Source: Chondrus crispus
Taxonomy: Eukaryota > Rhodophyta > Florideophyceae > Gigartinales > Gigartinaceae
Assembly (NCBI RefSeq): GCF_000350225.1
Contig: NW_005178773.1
Coordinates: 107,629-171,628, forward strand
Reading direction: 5' to 3'
DNA: 64,000 bases
In this document: positions 10,854-20,402 of the stretch, in pieces
Layout of the letters: the number at the start of each line of letters is the position of its first letter
Position numbering within the stretch: the first letter of the stretch is position 1
Made by a program: the position numbers and the translations under genes
Notes under the pieces: generated by a model
What the model was told of the DNA's origin: nothing
The model's input: the letters and a program-made list of their open reading frames with translations, nothing else
Databases searched by the model: none

Positions 10854-11676
10854 CTCGCGCTGCGGACTGTAGGTTGGTACCGGGCCCGAGTTTGTGTCAA
10901 AAACGCAGAGCCTACCTGCGAAAACTGTCCGACTGCACGGACTTCGCACGGGCTCGGACGGTCGGTCGTAGACCTGTCCATTGACACTTTAATAAAATCT
11001 CTTTTTCTAATTCTTTAAAGGAATTCGTCACGAAATCCCACAGGTACCCTTCTCCCAAACGCATTTCTATAAAGTACAACACTGTACCCAAATTCACGAA
11101 TTTTCAAATTCCACAGTTATTTTTCTTTCTATAAAGACTTCTCTCGCAAGTTACTCCAACAGCAATGTGGTCGCTGTCCACCATCCTCACCTGACCAACT
11201 CATTTACGTGAAGTAACCCCAACAGCAGTGGCAAGACGGCATACACTCTAACGTATTCCATTCCAGAGTCCAACAAGCTGGAGATGGGACAGGTCTCCAG
11301 TGCACAGATATCCTCATGTAAATTATGTACAAACGGAAGTTTCGTGCCATAACCCTCTCCCACCACTCACAACTCGACGTCACTAATCATTCAACTTTTC
11401 ACAATCGCTTCACTAATCATTGTGAACACAAATCGGGGTTTCCGATACACTTGCCCTCAGTCCTCAAAATTATCCACAAAATAAGATCAACAACTCCATT
11501 CTCCTCGGAGTAAAAGCCATTCCGGTTCTGCGCTCTTCACATTGCTTGTTTATGGGCAACAAAAGCACATTAGGGGCATGCAGAGCCGCTTGGAACCAGA
11601 AATAAACCCATAAAAACAAGTCCATTTACCGATCATTACAAAAATCGATCATTTAATCTACCGTATCTTGGGCACC
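10854..11676. other. Gene-poor spacer between C1 and C2
   Basis: Only short open frames in all readings, no recognised protein motif and no terminal repeats. Composition becomes more AT-rich than the flanking elements. The short direct repeat around acttcattaatcattgt-like words (11,370-11,420) is too weak to call. Confidence 0.6.
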
Positions 11677-11742
11677 GTTTCAGCTCGTTTCTGAGGTTGC
11701 TTTCAAAAGCTTTCAAAAGCAATCTCAGAAACGCTCTGAAAC
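11677..11742. repeat. 66-nt inverted repeat (strong hairpin)
   Basis: The left arm begins GTTTCAGCTCGTTTCTGAGG and the right arm is its near-complement, ending CTCAGAAACGCTCTGAAAC. Arms are about 27 bp with about three mismatches and a loop of roughly 12 nt containing AAGCTT. It lies 90 bp from the C2 3' LTR. It could be a foldback-transposon relic or a small-RNA precursor. The sequence alone does not decide. Confidence 0.7.
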
Positions 11743-11831
11743 ATTCTCGTATCGGCACGGCTAACGCTGTAAACACAAATTACATGCCCTGGGATAGTTT
11801 CACAACAGGGCATGGAATTTGCGGTTATGCC

Positions 11832-12031
11832 TGTGATTCCAGGAACACCGATACCCCCGATCCCTTGGGGGTCGGGCGGCCGGCGGTGACTTTATTGTGC
11901 AAGTTAGTTGTGCCCTATTGGCTACGTCTTATCGTAGGTGGGTGACTTACTTGTCTCTGTATGGAACCAGTTGGTTGTGTGTTTTGTGCAGGCTGGCCGG
12001 GCGTCGTTTTTGCGTTCTGTATGGAACCACA
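11832..12031 (-). repeat. C2 3' LTR (200 bp, long form)
   Basis: Minus-strand start TGTGGTTCCATACAG follows the purine tract GTCGGGGGGAG; the end is CCTGGAATCACA. Two copies of TGGTTCCATACAGA lie 60 bp apart at its 5' end. The 5' LTR of the same element lacks exactly the 60 bp between them. Confidence 0.9.
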
Positions 12032-15000
12032 CTCCCCCCGACGCGAGGGCTGGCTTGCACTTGTTGGTTTTGGGCGGATCTGTATGTGGTTTTTGTGCCT
12101 TTTGTACAGGGTCGCCTTGAGCGGCTTCGTAAAGATGTCTGCGTATTGTTCCGTCGTGGGTATGCGTTCGATCTTCATTTCGCCTTTTTGCACAGTGTCG
12201 CGCAGGTAAGGGTAGCGGACGTCGATGCCCTTGCGTCGTCGTGTCGCTCCCATGCTTTTTGCCATCTTCACGGCGGTGGTGTTGTCGACGTGCATAGTTG
12301 GTCTTGTGGTCGGTAGTGGCGTCTCCCTGATGAGGTTTTGGAGCCATATTGTGAGGGTGGTGGCGTCCGCTGCGGTTATGTACTCCTCCTCACAAGTTCT
12401 CTTCGCGACTACCGGTTGCTGCCGTGCCAGCCACCGCACGGGTGCGTTGTTGACCATTGTGAGCATGACCGTTATTGATTTTCGGGTGCTCTGGTCGTTG
12501 GCATAATCGGTGTCCGAGTACGCCTTGACCTGCACTTGTCTGCTGTTGTGGGAGGGCATCATGATGCCCTCCTTGCGGGTAGTGTGCAGGTATTGGGTGA
12601 GCCGTTGTGCAAGATTCCAGTGTCGTTTCGTTGGTTTCTTGAGGGCTCGGGCGAGTGCGGTGGCTGGGAAGGCCATGTCGGGGCGCGTACTGTCGGCTAT
12701 GTAGCGTATTTCTCCGATCGCTTTTGCGAAGATGTCCTCAAGGTCTTCGCGCCTTGCTTCGCTGTCTGTTGGCGGGTCCATGTTGATGCCATCCAGATAC
12801 GGTGTGCTCTTTTTGTTGCACTGCCCTTGGGAGAGGAGGGATACCACACTGTCGATGTGTGTGGGCTGAGAAATATGGATGCCCTCTTTTGTGTATCGGA
12901 TTGTCCAGTTGAGGTACTTGGTTGGTTTCCCCATGCGTTTGACTTTGTATTTCTGCTGGAGTTTGCGGTACAGGTCATCGATGAGGGCTGGGTCCGATGC
13001 TATGGGCAGGAAGTCATCCATACTGATGCCGATCAGTATGATGTGTTGGCCTTTCCTTTTCATGAACAGAGATGTGTCAGATCTCATTTGTTCATATCCA
13101 TATTTTTTGAGATGGCTGTGTAGGTTGGTTCTGTAAATGTTTGCAGCCGCCGGGGTGCCACACAAATTGCCTCTCAGTTCTCCGTGTGTTGCTTGATGCT
13201 TGTATGTGCCATCGAAGTGTTGGGGTTGCCAGACATATACCTTTTTTGTGTTGGTATTTTCGTAGATACGCGCCTGTAACGTCGAAATGTCCAATTGCCA
13301 TGTTCATGGATGCGGCGAGTGCGAACAGTGTTCTGATTGTTGTGCGGTCTGCCATGTAAGTGGCGGTTTTATCCGGGTCATAGTGCACGTGGGGGTCATC
13401 CTATCGGCGCGGATCGAGCACCTGGCCTTGCGCGTTACGGATTTTTGTCCTGTCCATGTTTGTATCGGTATGTCATGGTGGTGGGGATTATTTCTTTCCG
13501 TTTGGGGGTGGACGTTTGTGTTGTCTAGTCTATGGCGTGCATGGCGTCGAGTTGGTCGAGCTCGGCGTTGTGCGCTGCGCTCCATTGTTGTGCGTCCGGG
13601 TATTTTCTCGCCTGCTTTAGGGTCTTGGGTGGCCGCGTTGTTTCGTCAATTTTTGTTGGCTCCGGTTTGGCTTGACGATTCTGTGTGCGTGGTTTCTTGG
13701 TGGCTGTTTGCTTCGCTTGTGTTTTGCGTCGTGTGGTGCGTTTGACGTGAAAGGCCGCGTTGACTGTGTTGCAGGGGTCGCTGTGCCGGTGGTATGGTCG
13801 GAAGTCTGACGCTCGCATTTTGGAGTATCGTCTTGTGACGATGTTTTGGACACAGATGTTTGTGTCGTCGATTCCGAACATGTAGCGTACCAGCGTTGCT
13901 TTGTTCTGCAGTATGGGTGCGTTTTGTTTCAGGATCTGAGTGTATCCGACTTGTCCGAAGGTGAAGTTTTTTGGATCTGCGGTGGGGTGTCGTGCCATGC
14001 GGTGTAGGGTATTCCTTTCAACCCGTGGTGGTAGGTAAGATTGTACTTGAAGACGGCGTCTTGTAGGGCATCTTGCCAGTGCCCGTGTGGCGTCGGCTGT
14101 GTGAGAGTGTGGCTCGTACTTTCTCCATAAGTGTACGGTTAATTCGTTCCGCCAGCGCGTTCTCCTGTGGTGTGTAGGGTGTTGTTGGTCTGAATTTTAT
14201 GCCCCTCATCTGCAGTTGGTTCTGTACTGCCTTTGCGAGATATTCTTTCGCATTGTCTGTGACCAGCAGACGTGGGTATTGGTCGTTTTGTGCTGCGGTG
14301 TGTTCTATGCCATTGATTATTGTGTTTGGCACCTGAGCACGATTTGTCAGGCAGTATACCCATATATATCGGGTGGTTGTGTCGATCAGGGTGAGTAAGT
14401 AGTCGGCGTTTTGTGTGGACATTGGTTTTAGTGGTCCGCATACGTCTGATGACAGGCTTTCCCCTTTTCCTGCCGTGTGGTTTGTGCGGCGGTGTTGTCT
14501 GGTTGTCGTCTTCCCGTCTATGCACCCGCTGCAGGTGATTTGGGCACTGTTGTCGGTGATCCCGCGTGGGAGGGCGGGGAATAGTCCGTTTTTGGACATG
14601 ATTGCCAGTGTTTTGGGGTGGGCGTGTCCGAACTTGAGGTGCCATTCGTGGAGGCGTTGTTGTGTCTCGCTCTGTTTCGCCTTTGTTTGTTTGGGTCCGA
14701 TTGCCTTTCGGAAATTGGGGGTTCGTTTGGCTTTTGCTGAGAAAGGGTTGTCGTTTCGGGTCGTTTTCGTGCGTTGTTGTTGGCTTGGGACAGTGGTGGG
14801 GCTGGGGTGGGATGTCGGTTTGTTTATCGAGCTTTTTTTGTGTGTGTAAGTACGTGCTCCTTTTGCCGTCGCTTTGGTCGTGGTTTGTGTCCGGTATTGG
14901 CCTTGCTTGTACGTGGCCACGAGCAGGCTGGGCGGTAGTTGCGTGCAGTGGTGGAGGTGCGCATGCGTTCTCGTGAATGTGACGTCCCCATATGCTGTGA

Positions 15001-15055
15001 GGTCATGTACTGACAGGAGGTTTTCTTTGATTTTTGGCGTTTGTACGCCTGACAC
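11915..15055 (-). pseudogene. pol: C2 pol (integrase, RT, RNase H), frameshifted
   Basis: After a deletion that removed the Gag zinc-binding region and the protease active site, the frame reads ENLLSVHDL. Integrase follows: the zinc site (HEWHLKFGH...CSGCIDG), the core with SSDVCGP, LLVTDNAKEYLA and PQENALAERIN. RT has KARCSIRADRM, FDVTGAYL and ISMDDFLPIA, and RNase H has YSDTDYAND and KRTCEEEYI. It is split into at least four frames (breaks near 14,020, 13,550, 13,350 and 13,290). The longest piece, RT to RNase H (11,915-13,294), is 459 codons. Its C-terminus is encoded inside the 3' LTR. Confidence 0.9.
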
Positions 15056-15472
15056 TTGCTTCTGTGTCGTATTTCACGGTGTTTCGTGATGTAGTCGGCG
15101 ATCTCTTGTCCCGTTGTGTACTTGAGGTTTCTAGCTTCGGCGTCCAGAAGCTCATGATTTTCGATTGAGCACGTGTCGACAGTTTGTTTCATGATCGTGC
15201 ATGTGGTGTGCGGGTTTGTATCGGAATACGTGCGGTGGTAGGAGTTTGACTACTTCTGGGCTGAGGCTTTGCATGATCGCCTTTCTGATTTGGTCTTCTT
15301 TCTTTTGTTGCATTGTTTGGAGGGCTGGGTCTGCTGTTGATGGGATCGCGTTGGTGAGTTGTGGGTGTGTGTCTATTGTTTGTGCGTGTATTTCTAACGC
15401 GTCGTACCAATAGGAAAAGTTGATGGGGGTTAGTTGGGGCAGGTTGCCCGGTGTGTGCGTGCTGTTACTCAT
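15050..15472 (-). pseudogene. gag: C2 gag, internally deleted
   Basis: It starts with ATG at 15,472. About 100 residues resemble the N-terminal half of copia Gag (PINFSYWYDALE, then DQIRKAIMQSLSPEVV). After a frame change near 15,170 comes a stretch with EIADYITKHREIRHR, equivalent to the mid-Gag EYVTIHEGIR region of C3. Near 15,050 the sequence jumps directly to the post-protease region, so the nucleic-acid-binding part and the DSGA protease are missing. The element therefore could not process its own products. Confidence 0.8.
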
Positions 15473-15616
15473 GTTGGGGTATCGTTTTTTCTGTTGGGGT
15501 GATCGGGTCGGAGGGTATTGCAGTCCGGCTCGTCTGTTTGCACTTGGTGATCGGCTGTTAACGTCTGCCGTGGATGGGGGATGGTGGTTGACGGATCGTG
15601 TTCAGTGGTTGCGTGT

Positions 15617-15627
15617 GGCCCATAACC
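15617..15627 (-). other. C2 primer-binding site (initiator tRNA-Met half)
   Basis: Immediately inside the 5' LTR the minus strand reads GGTTATGGGCC. This is the complement of the anticodon stem-loop of initiator tRNA-Met, not of a tRNA 3' end. Drosophila copia and yeast Ty5 use the same half-tRNA priming (established knowledge). Confidence 0.8.
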
Positions 15628-15767
15628 TGTGATTCCAGGAACACCGATACCCCCGATCCCCTGGGGGTCGGGCGGCCAGCGGTGACTTTATTGTGCAAGT
15701 GAGTTGTGCCCTATTGGCTACGTCTTATCGTAGGTGGGTGACTTAATTGTCTCTGTATGGAACCACA
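15628..15767 (-). repeat. C2 5' LTR (140 bp, short form)
   Basis: Same ends as the 3' LTR (TGTGGTTCCATACAGA...GGAATCACA), but only one copy of the 14-bp repeat, so it is 60 bp shorter. The rest is nearly identical by eye. Confidence 0.9.
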
Positions 15768-16247
15768 ATGACCTGCGATGATTTGCATGGAATTTGCGTT
15801 TACAGCGGTGGGCTGCGTTTTGTCGGACCCAGACTCTAAAGTTACGCTGTATCCGTCGAGGGGTGAGTTACCCGCCAAGGATTACAACATTGTTGAGACT
15901 GCAGACTTGTTCTACCTCGAAGTTTGCGAGCATCCGTGTACCGTTGCTTCAGTCGGGTTTTGATATCATCAAATGGGACGCTACCCTTGGTCGTTTCAAG
16001 CAAAAACCAGCCTGTTACGATGGTAACTCGATGCCTACATCCCTTGCTCAGCCCGTACAGTATTAAATTAGTTCCTTGATGGAATGTATCACATACAGTG
16101 TTATGGCCCTTGTATGTCCAGAATTTCGTCCGGCACCCTGTGGGTGTTGAGCCTATATGCAGCTCCTGTACAAGAATGACGATTTTGTTCACAGAGAGTT
16201 CACATGCGTGTGAACTCTCGGTTTACATTAAATTTAGAGAATTTGTC
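15768..16247. other. Unassigned flank right of C2
   Basis: A 14-bp word gcatggaatttgcg occurs here (15,785-15,798) and left of C2 (about 11,811-11,824), not adjacent to the LTRs. An open minus-strand frame of 116 codons (15,842-16,192) has no motif I recognise and is not called as a gene. Confidence 0.5.
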
Positions 16248-16463
16248 TTACTTACGTACCCCTTTCTTCACCTCACTCCAGAACGACTTTCCGGTAGAGG
16301 TACACAGTGCTGGGACTTGGCAAGTCGTAGCGTAGTGCCCAACTTGACCACATGCAGAGCAACGCGACTTTCGTTGAGGCGCTGCGACCCTACTTTCCAC
16401 AAGCCGTTGCTTGCCCCGCGGTCTGGTTGGGCGTTCACGATGTATGATCACTCCTGGGGGCAC
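16248..16463 (-). pseudogene. Possible MULE-type transposase C-terminus (CCHC knuckle)
   Basis: A short frame with a basic stretch (HRERPTRPRGKQR) followed by a zinc knuckle CSACGQVGHYATTC (C-X2-C-X4-H-X4-C). A basic segment then CCHC is the usual C-terminal end of Mutator-like transposases, but retroviral Gag proteins carry the same knuckle. No catalytic domain was found upstream (16,464-16,991), so this is at most a fragment. Family assignment is inference. Confidence 0.35.
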
Positions 16464-16991
16464 TGTATACGCAGGCGCCTAGAGTCTGACTATTTTACCT
16501 AGTGACATCGGCCTACGGTGACGCACATGGCCAAAGATGCAATGAAGATGCTTTGCTTGTCAGGGAACGTACTCCCATCAAACTCATTTTTGCGACGCCC
16601 TCTTCACCTCCTCACCTCACTGTCACGTACTGTATTCAATCTAGCGCTCCTAAGAAATGGGGCTCATACAAAGGGGTATGTAAGGAAAACTCCAAAATAA
16701 AAGGGGCACGTAAGAAACATTCTCCTAAGTTTACGCCAGTGTGGAGAGAGCCAAAGAAAGATAAAGCAGTGGACGGAACATGTCTTGCCTACCAATCCTG
16801 CCACCGAGTCAAGCTACGCAATGTGTACCCTGGCCCTGTGCTCGACTTACATTTCCTCTCTTCGTCAGACTGTCTGAATGCGTCTTACGTCCAACTTTTG
16901 GCTCTCCGTCTAATCTCAACCGGTGCACTCCCGACGTTGATCCTGGCGCCTCTCTCGCTGCCTGCGCCTCCCTATACATGTCCGGATCACG
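16464..16991. other. Spacer without a recognisable gene
   Basis: No frame has family motifs. A purine-rich run at 16,680-16,720 (repeated aaaag/gaaa words) is the only visible structure. Confidence 0.55.
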
Positions 16992-19440
16992 TCAGGCCGT
17001 GATATGAGATATAAACGACTTTGAGTACTTACTGGGTAACTCATCTATCACCAACTGTTTACCCGCCAGGACTTCGTACGCCCTGCCGTTAGCGGCTACG
17101 GTTAGCCGCATTTCAAGCGGTATTGTTTCGTCCACGATTAATGTCCCTTTAGCTCGCTTCATCATCCATCTATCTTTCCGGATGGGGCTTCTCTTTCTGA
17201 TATTAACTCCGTACAGAGCTGTGATAAGACACCCCTCGCGACCTCTCTCTTTGACGATTTCATCTGCCTCTCCAGCTATTATAGCGACTACTTCTGCCAG
17301 TAGGTTGCTGTGCAGTCCTTCCAGTTCAGGCAATCGCCCCTTGACCGTGCTGATTTTCTCTAGCCACGGCGTGCGGCTAACGGTCTGCATGACCGCATGG
17401 TCTCGCAATAGGATGAGCTTCAACACTTCCTCTCTTCTATCCTCGCCAAACTCAAACACGTTAGGGCCATAAGGGAACAGCTTGGAATCCGGATCTGTCG
17501 TCATCGCCACTGTAATTTCCACCGGACACCTCTCGCTTACTTCGACTCCCACAAGTTCCCCGCTCACCTTGGCTGTAAAACTGCGACGCCGGTACTTGAA
17601 TTTCTTCGAAATCACTGAATCAACTAACTTCTCAACATCACTAAACACGCAAGGCTCCGTTGAAGTGTCGATTCCGCACGCGCTCAGACATGCCCGCATC
17701 ACGTAATCTTTCGATGGCGCATAAGTAACATCTCTTTCTGGTAAGGTCAGCCCATGGTTTTCCCTCATCACCAATTCTTGCGCCATACTTGACAATCTCC
17801 CACATACACGGTCTTCGCGTAAGGCCCAGTAAGGCCCAGGCTATGTCAGCTAATGGATCTGCTGGACCTTCCGGGCTGACTATCGTTCTAGTATGACTGT
17901 GGCCTCTCCCCTTGACTTGAACTAGAGTCCCAAACGTTTCACTGACCACGTCCAGGCGCCCGTCATTTACCACTGCTTCTACTAGAGCCAGCTCTTCAGG
18001 GGCCGACAAATCTCCGGATTTTCTGCGTACCATGACATGGAGCCAGCCCGCGTTATCACATAAGGTTTCTTCCAAGGAAGAGGCGGTAATGATCTGCCCT
18101 AACGACTGTATAACATCTTCCGAACGAATGCATCTCTGGGCTCTCAGTTTAGTTTCTTCTAGGTCCAGCAATACCTTAACTACAAGTCTGATCGTGCCAA
18201 AGAGGTAATGGATCTGGCTCTTCCAATCCCTTCCTGCTCGAGCGTGAAACCAATCGTGGTTTATGAGCTTCTGTACTCTTGTCGCGAAACGGACCGAGTA
18301 AGGTTCTGCAGTATGCGTATCACGTTTTCTGATGACCAAACTGTACACGTCTGTGTATTCCTTGGTTACCTGATCTTCTGGCCCTAGCTCACCGCTACGG
18401 TCCCCGGCCATGTACGCAGACAGCTCCGCCAGGATGACCCTAGTGTCCAAGCGTACAACATTTGTCTTCATATGAGACCCGGGTGGTCCTCATTTGAGGC
18501 CCTGAAAATCAACTTTTTTGAAAATAAAAATGAGATAAATTGGCTGTAACGGTAAAATACCGCACTTAACACTACCGGGCATCAAAGAGCATTCTGAAAA
18601 ATGCAGTAGTTACATCGCTTCTACTCAAGATGTAAGAAAAGAGACAACATTCGAGGTTCGTCCCACGGTCTCAAAACTTGAGTTCACTGTCCCGAAGTGA
18701 AGAATTGACCTCACCAGCATTGTGGTTCTCTCCCAATAACAAGACGGACCTGTATCTGAGAGTGACAAAAATGTTTCTCATGTATGCGATCCTTCTCCTT
18801 CTGCATGACTGTCAGGATCAGAAAAAGGACGGGAAATCTATATTTGAGGCCGTGTTGTGGTTTCACGTACGCGTTAGGGCGCTACGGAAGATAGAAGCGG
18901 GCCCTCATATGAGGACTACGGCCTCATATGAGGCCCCTGTACGCTTAGACACTAAACATGAACCTCCCGCCGTCTTCAGAACGCTCCAAGGCCACTGCGT
19001 TACAGCCATAGACTACAACTGCTCGTCTCAGCCCCTCAATGAGATCTAAAGCTGTGACCCTGCTCGACGTCAATTCATCGCCCAATCCAATGAGATCTGG
19101 AGCTGTGACCATGTTCGACATTCCTTCCTCGGCCAATCCGAACAGCGAACGACCGGCCGGGCGTAAGACCACCGCCCGGCGTAAGCTAGCCGCCCAGCGT
19201 AAGATAACCTCGTGTCCTGCAATTGTCTCATACGACACTGGCAGCGTTGCCGTCTCCCGGTCCGTGACCAATTGTGGGTCAAGTCTCATGCCGAACAAGC
19301 TTTCACTGGGACTTAGGCTATTTGCTTTCCATCGGACCTTAAGTCTCGAAGACTGGTCTAGAACAGGACACCGGCAACCTCTCCCCCAGTTCCAAGAATC
19401 TCACTGCTTCCCACTGTGCGTAAGCTCGTAACAAAGCCAT
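16992..19440 (-). pseudogene. Unrecognised gene broken by a TA transposon and two frame changes
   Basis: I do not recognise this protein. Pieces in order: ATG at 19,440 with 33 sense codons to a TAA; a frame change near 19,342; a frame down to 18,955; the 512-bp TIR element (18,443-18,954), whose removal joins the two sides in the same frame (…RFMF then R VILAEL); a frame to 17,641; and a last frame entered somewhere in 17,641-17,795 and ending at 16,992. Total about 770 codons. The proteins are of ordinary composition, without retroelement, transposase or polymerase motifs, signal peptide or membrane segment that I can see. The 155-base overlap of two open frames could be a mutation or a programmed shift. 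Possible origins: orphan host gene, or an integrated viral gene, since a second ORF ends 9 bases upstream. Confidence 0.65.
18441..18954. mobile_element. TA-target MITE with paired palindromes
   Basis: The ends read TA GTGTCCAAGCGTAC and GTACGCTTAGACAC TA, a 14-bp inverted repeat with one mismatch, flanked by the TA dinucleotide. Next to each end lie two CTCATATGAG-type palindromes (18,469-18,495: TTCATATGAG and CCTCATTTGAGG; 18,903-18,932: two of CCTCATATGAGG). No coding capacity. Excising it with one TA restores a continuous frame in the host ORF, which confirms the boundaries. Confidence 0.88.
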
Positions 19441-19449
19441 GGTATCTCT

Positions 19450-19668
19450 CTATCGCACTAGTTGCTTAATGGGCCCCAGTACAATTTCAAATACGTTACG
19501 TTCATACACTCCGTCTGTATCTCTGTCGTCGACGTTAAATTGGGCTGTAACTTCTCTGTTAACACCACCCTCAACCCCCACACCAAGGAGCGACCCCTTA
19601 ATCTCAGCTTTTGCGTCAGTTGTAGTCTTGACTTGCATGCCTGGAGGAGATAGCGGGTCGCCGCTCAT
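19450..19668 (-). CDS. Small ORF upstream of the broken orphan gene
   Basis: ATG at 19,668, 72 codons, ending 9 bases before the ATG of the orphan gene (19,440) on the same strand. The protein has GSLLGVGVEGGV and NVDDRDTDGVYERNVFEIVLG; I find no domain. Two ORFs this close on one strand are unusual for a nuclear genome and recall compact viral genomes, but a single decayed gene with another frame change is equally possible. Confidence 0.4.
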   Translation of the reverse strand: MSGDPLSPPGMQVKTTTDAKAEIKGSLLGVGVEGGVNREVTAQFNVDDRDTDGVYERNVFEIVLGPIKQLVR

Positions 19669-20089
19669 TATATCGATGGTCGTGGGAGTGCTTGTACCTT
19701 AAGTTGCCTTCCCGCACTTTGCTGTTAACCCACCAATTTGAAGATCTTGCATATACGGAGGTTGAGCCGGTGAAAGGTAGGGAAGAGGAGACGTGAGGGG
19801 CGATGAGGTGCCGAAGAGTGCGCGGCCCCCGGCGGAGCGCCGTTATATCTCAGTGATGCCCCGGCTGATACCGTTCGAAGGGTACTGTGCATAACATATC
19901 TCGAAGTGTCAAAATTCTCACTGGGCCGTTGATACTGTGCAAGCTGGAAGCGAACGCTTTAGGGCGTGTCGCTGCCTTATCGCGCCGTTTGTCGTCGAAA
20001 TGCGCTCCGGTGCGTTGACGATAACGCACTCCCCCGTTGCGCCTTACAAGAGTGCACTAGAACGATTTTACCCTGCAAGTAATACAGCA
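19669..20089. other. Spacer, no gene seen
   Basis: No supported coding region. The stretch 19,740-19,900 is GC-rich with no repeat I can match elsewhere in the window. Confidence 0.5.
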
Positions 20090-20095
20090 CTGTTG

Positions 20096-20165
20096 TGACC
20101 ACTCCTTGTCACACTGAAAGCTAGGTTCTTTACTCGGTTCAAAACTCAACTTCGGGCGACGCTGC
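20096..20165 (-). repeat. G3 3' LTR remnant
   Basis: Matches 30,128-30,200 over about 70 bp (gtcacactgaaagctaggtt and acttcgggcgacgct are shared). The outer edges have diverged, so terminal bases and target duplication cannot be fixed. The minus strand just upstream (20,170-20,270) is rich in GGGA/GGAG runs, as expected near a polypurine tract. Confidence 0.5.
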
Positions 20166-20271
20166 TCGAGAGTCCACTCGAGCCGTCCAGGAATCCACCA
20201 CTCGTCCACCCTCTTCCCCTGCATGTCCACCCCCTCTATCTCCCTAATACCGCTTTCCCTCCTCCTTTCGC

Positions 20272-20370
20272 TGTCTGACCGCACAGGACAGGCTATCATT
20301 AGAGAGGACTATATACACCTAGAGACGACGATGAGTAAAGGATGGGGCTATCGGACCCCGTGTTCACACA
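20272..20370 (+). repeat. C3 5' LTR (99 bp, short form)
   Basis: TGTCTGACCGCACAGG at the start and GTGTTCACACA at the end. It lacks the 43 bp lying between two copies of CTGACCGCACA in the 3' LTR. Confidence 0.92.
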
Positions 20371-20383
20371 GGTTATAGGCACC
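20371..20383 (+). other. C3 primer-binding site
   Basis: GGTTATAGGCACC directly follows the LTR. It differs by one base in the GGTTATGGG core from the initiator tRNA-Met anticodon-loop complement seen in C2. Confidence 0.7.
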
Positions 20384-20402
20384 ATTACGCAACCACGCGC
20401 CG

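Larger units (their letters stand above)
11832..15767 (-). mobile_element. C2, Ty1/copia element
   Basis: Two LTRs flank a decayed gag-pol on the minus strand. The flanking 5-mers are atgcc (left) and atgac (right), a duplication with one mismatch. The element has an internal deletion that joins mid-gag to the region after protease, plus several frame changes. It belongs to the same family as C1. Confidence 0.92.

Noticed and set aside
11811..15798. 14-bp word gcatggaatttgcg on both sides of C2 as a long target duplication
   Set aside because: It is not adjacent to either LTR (8 and 17 bases away). The adjacent 5-mers atgcc/atgac fit the usual 5-bp duplication better.
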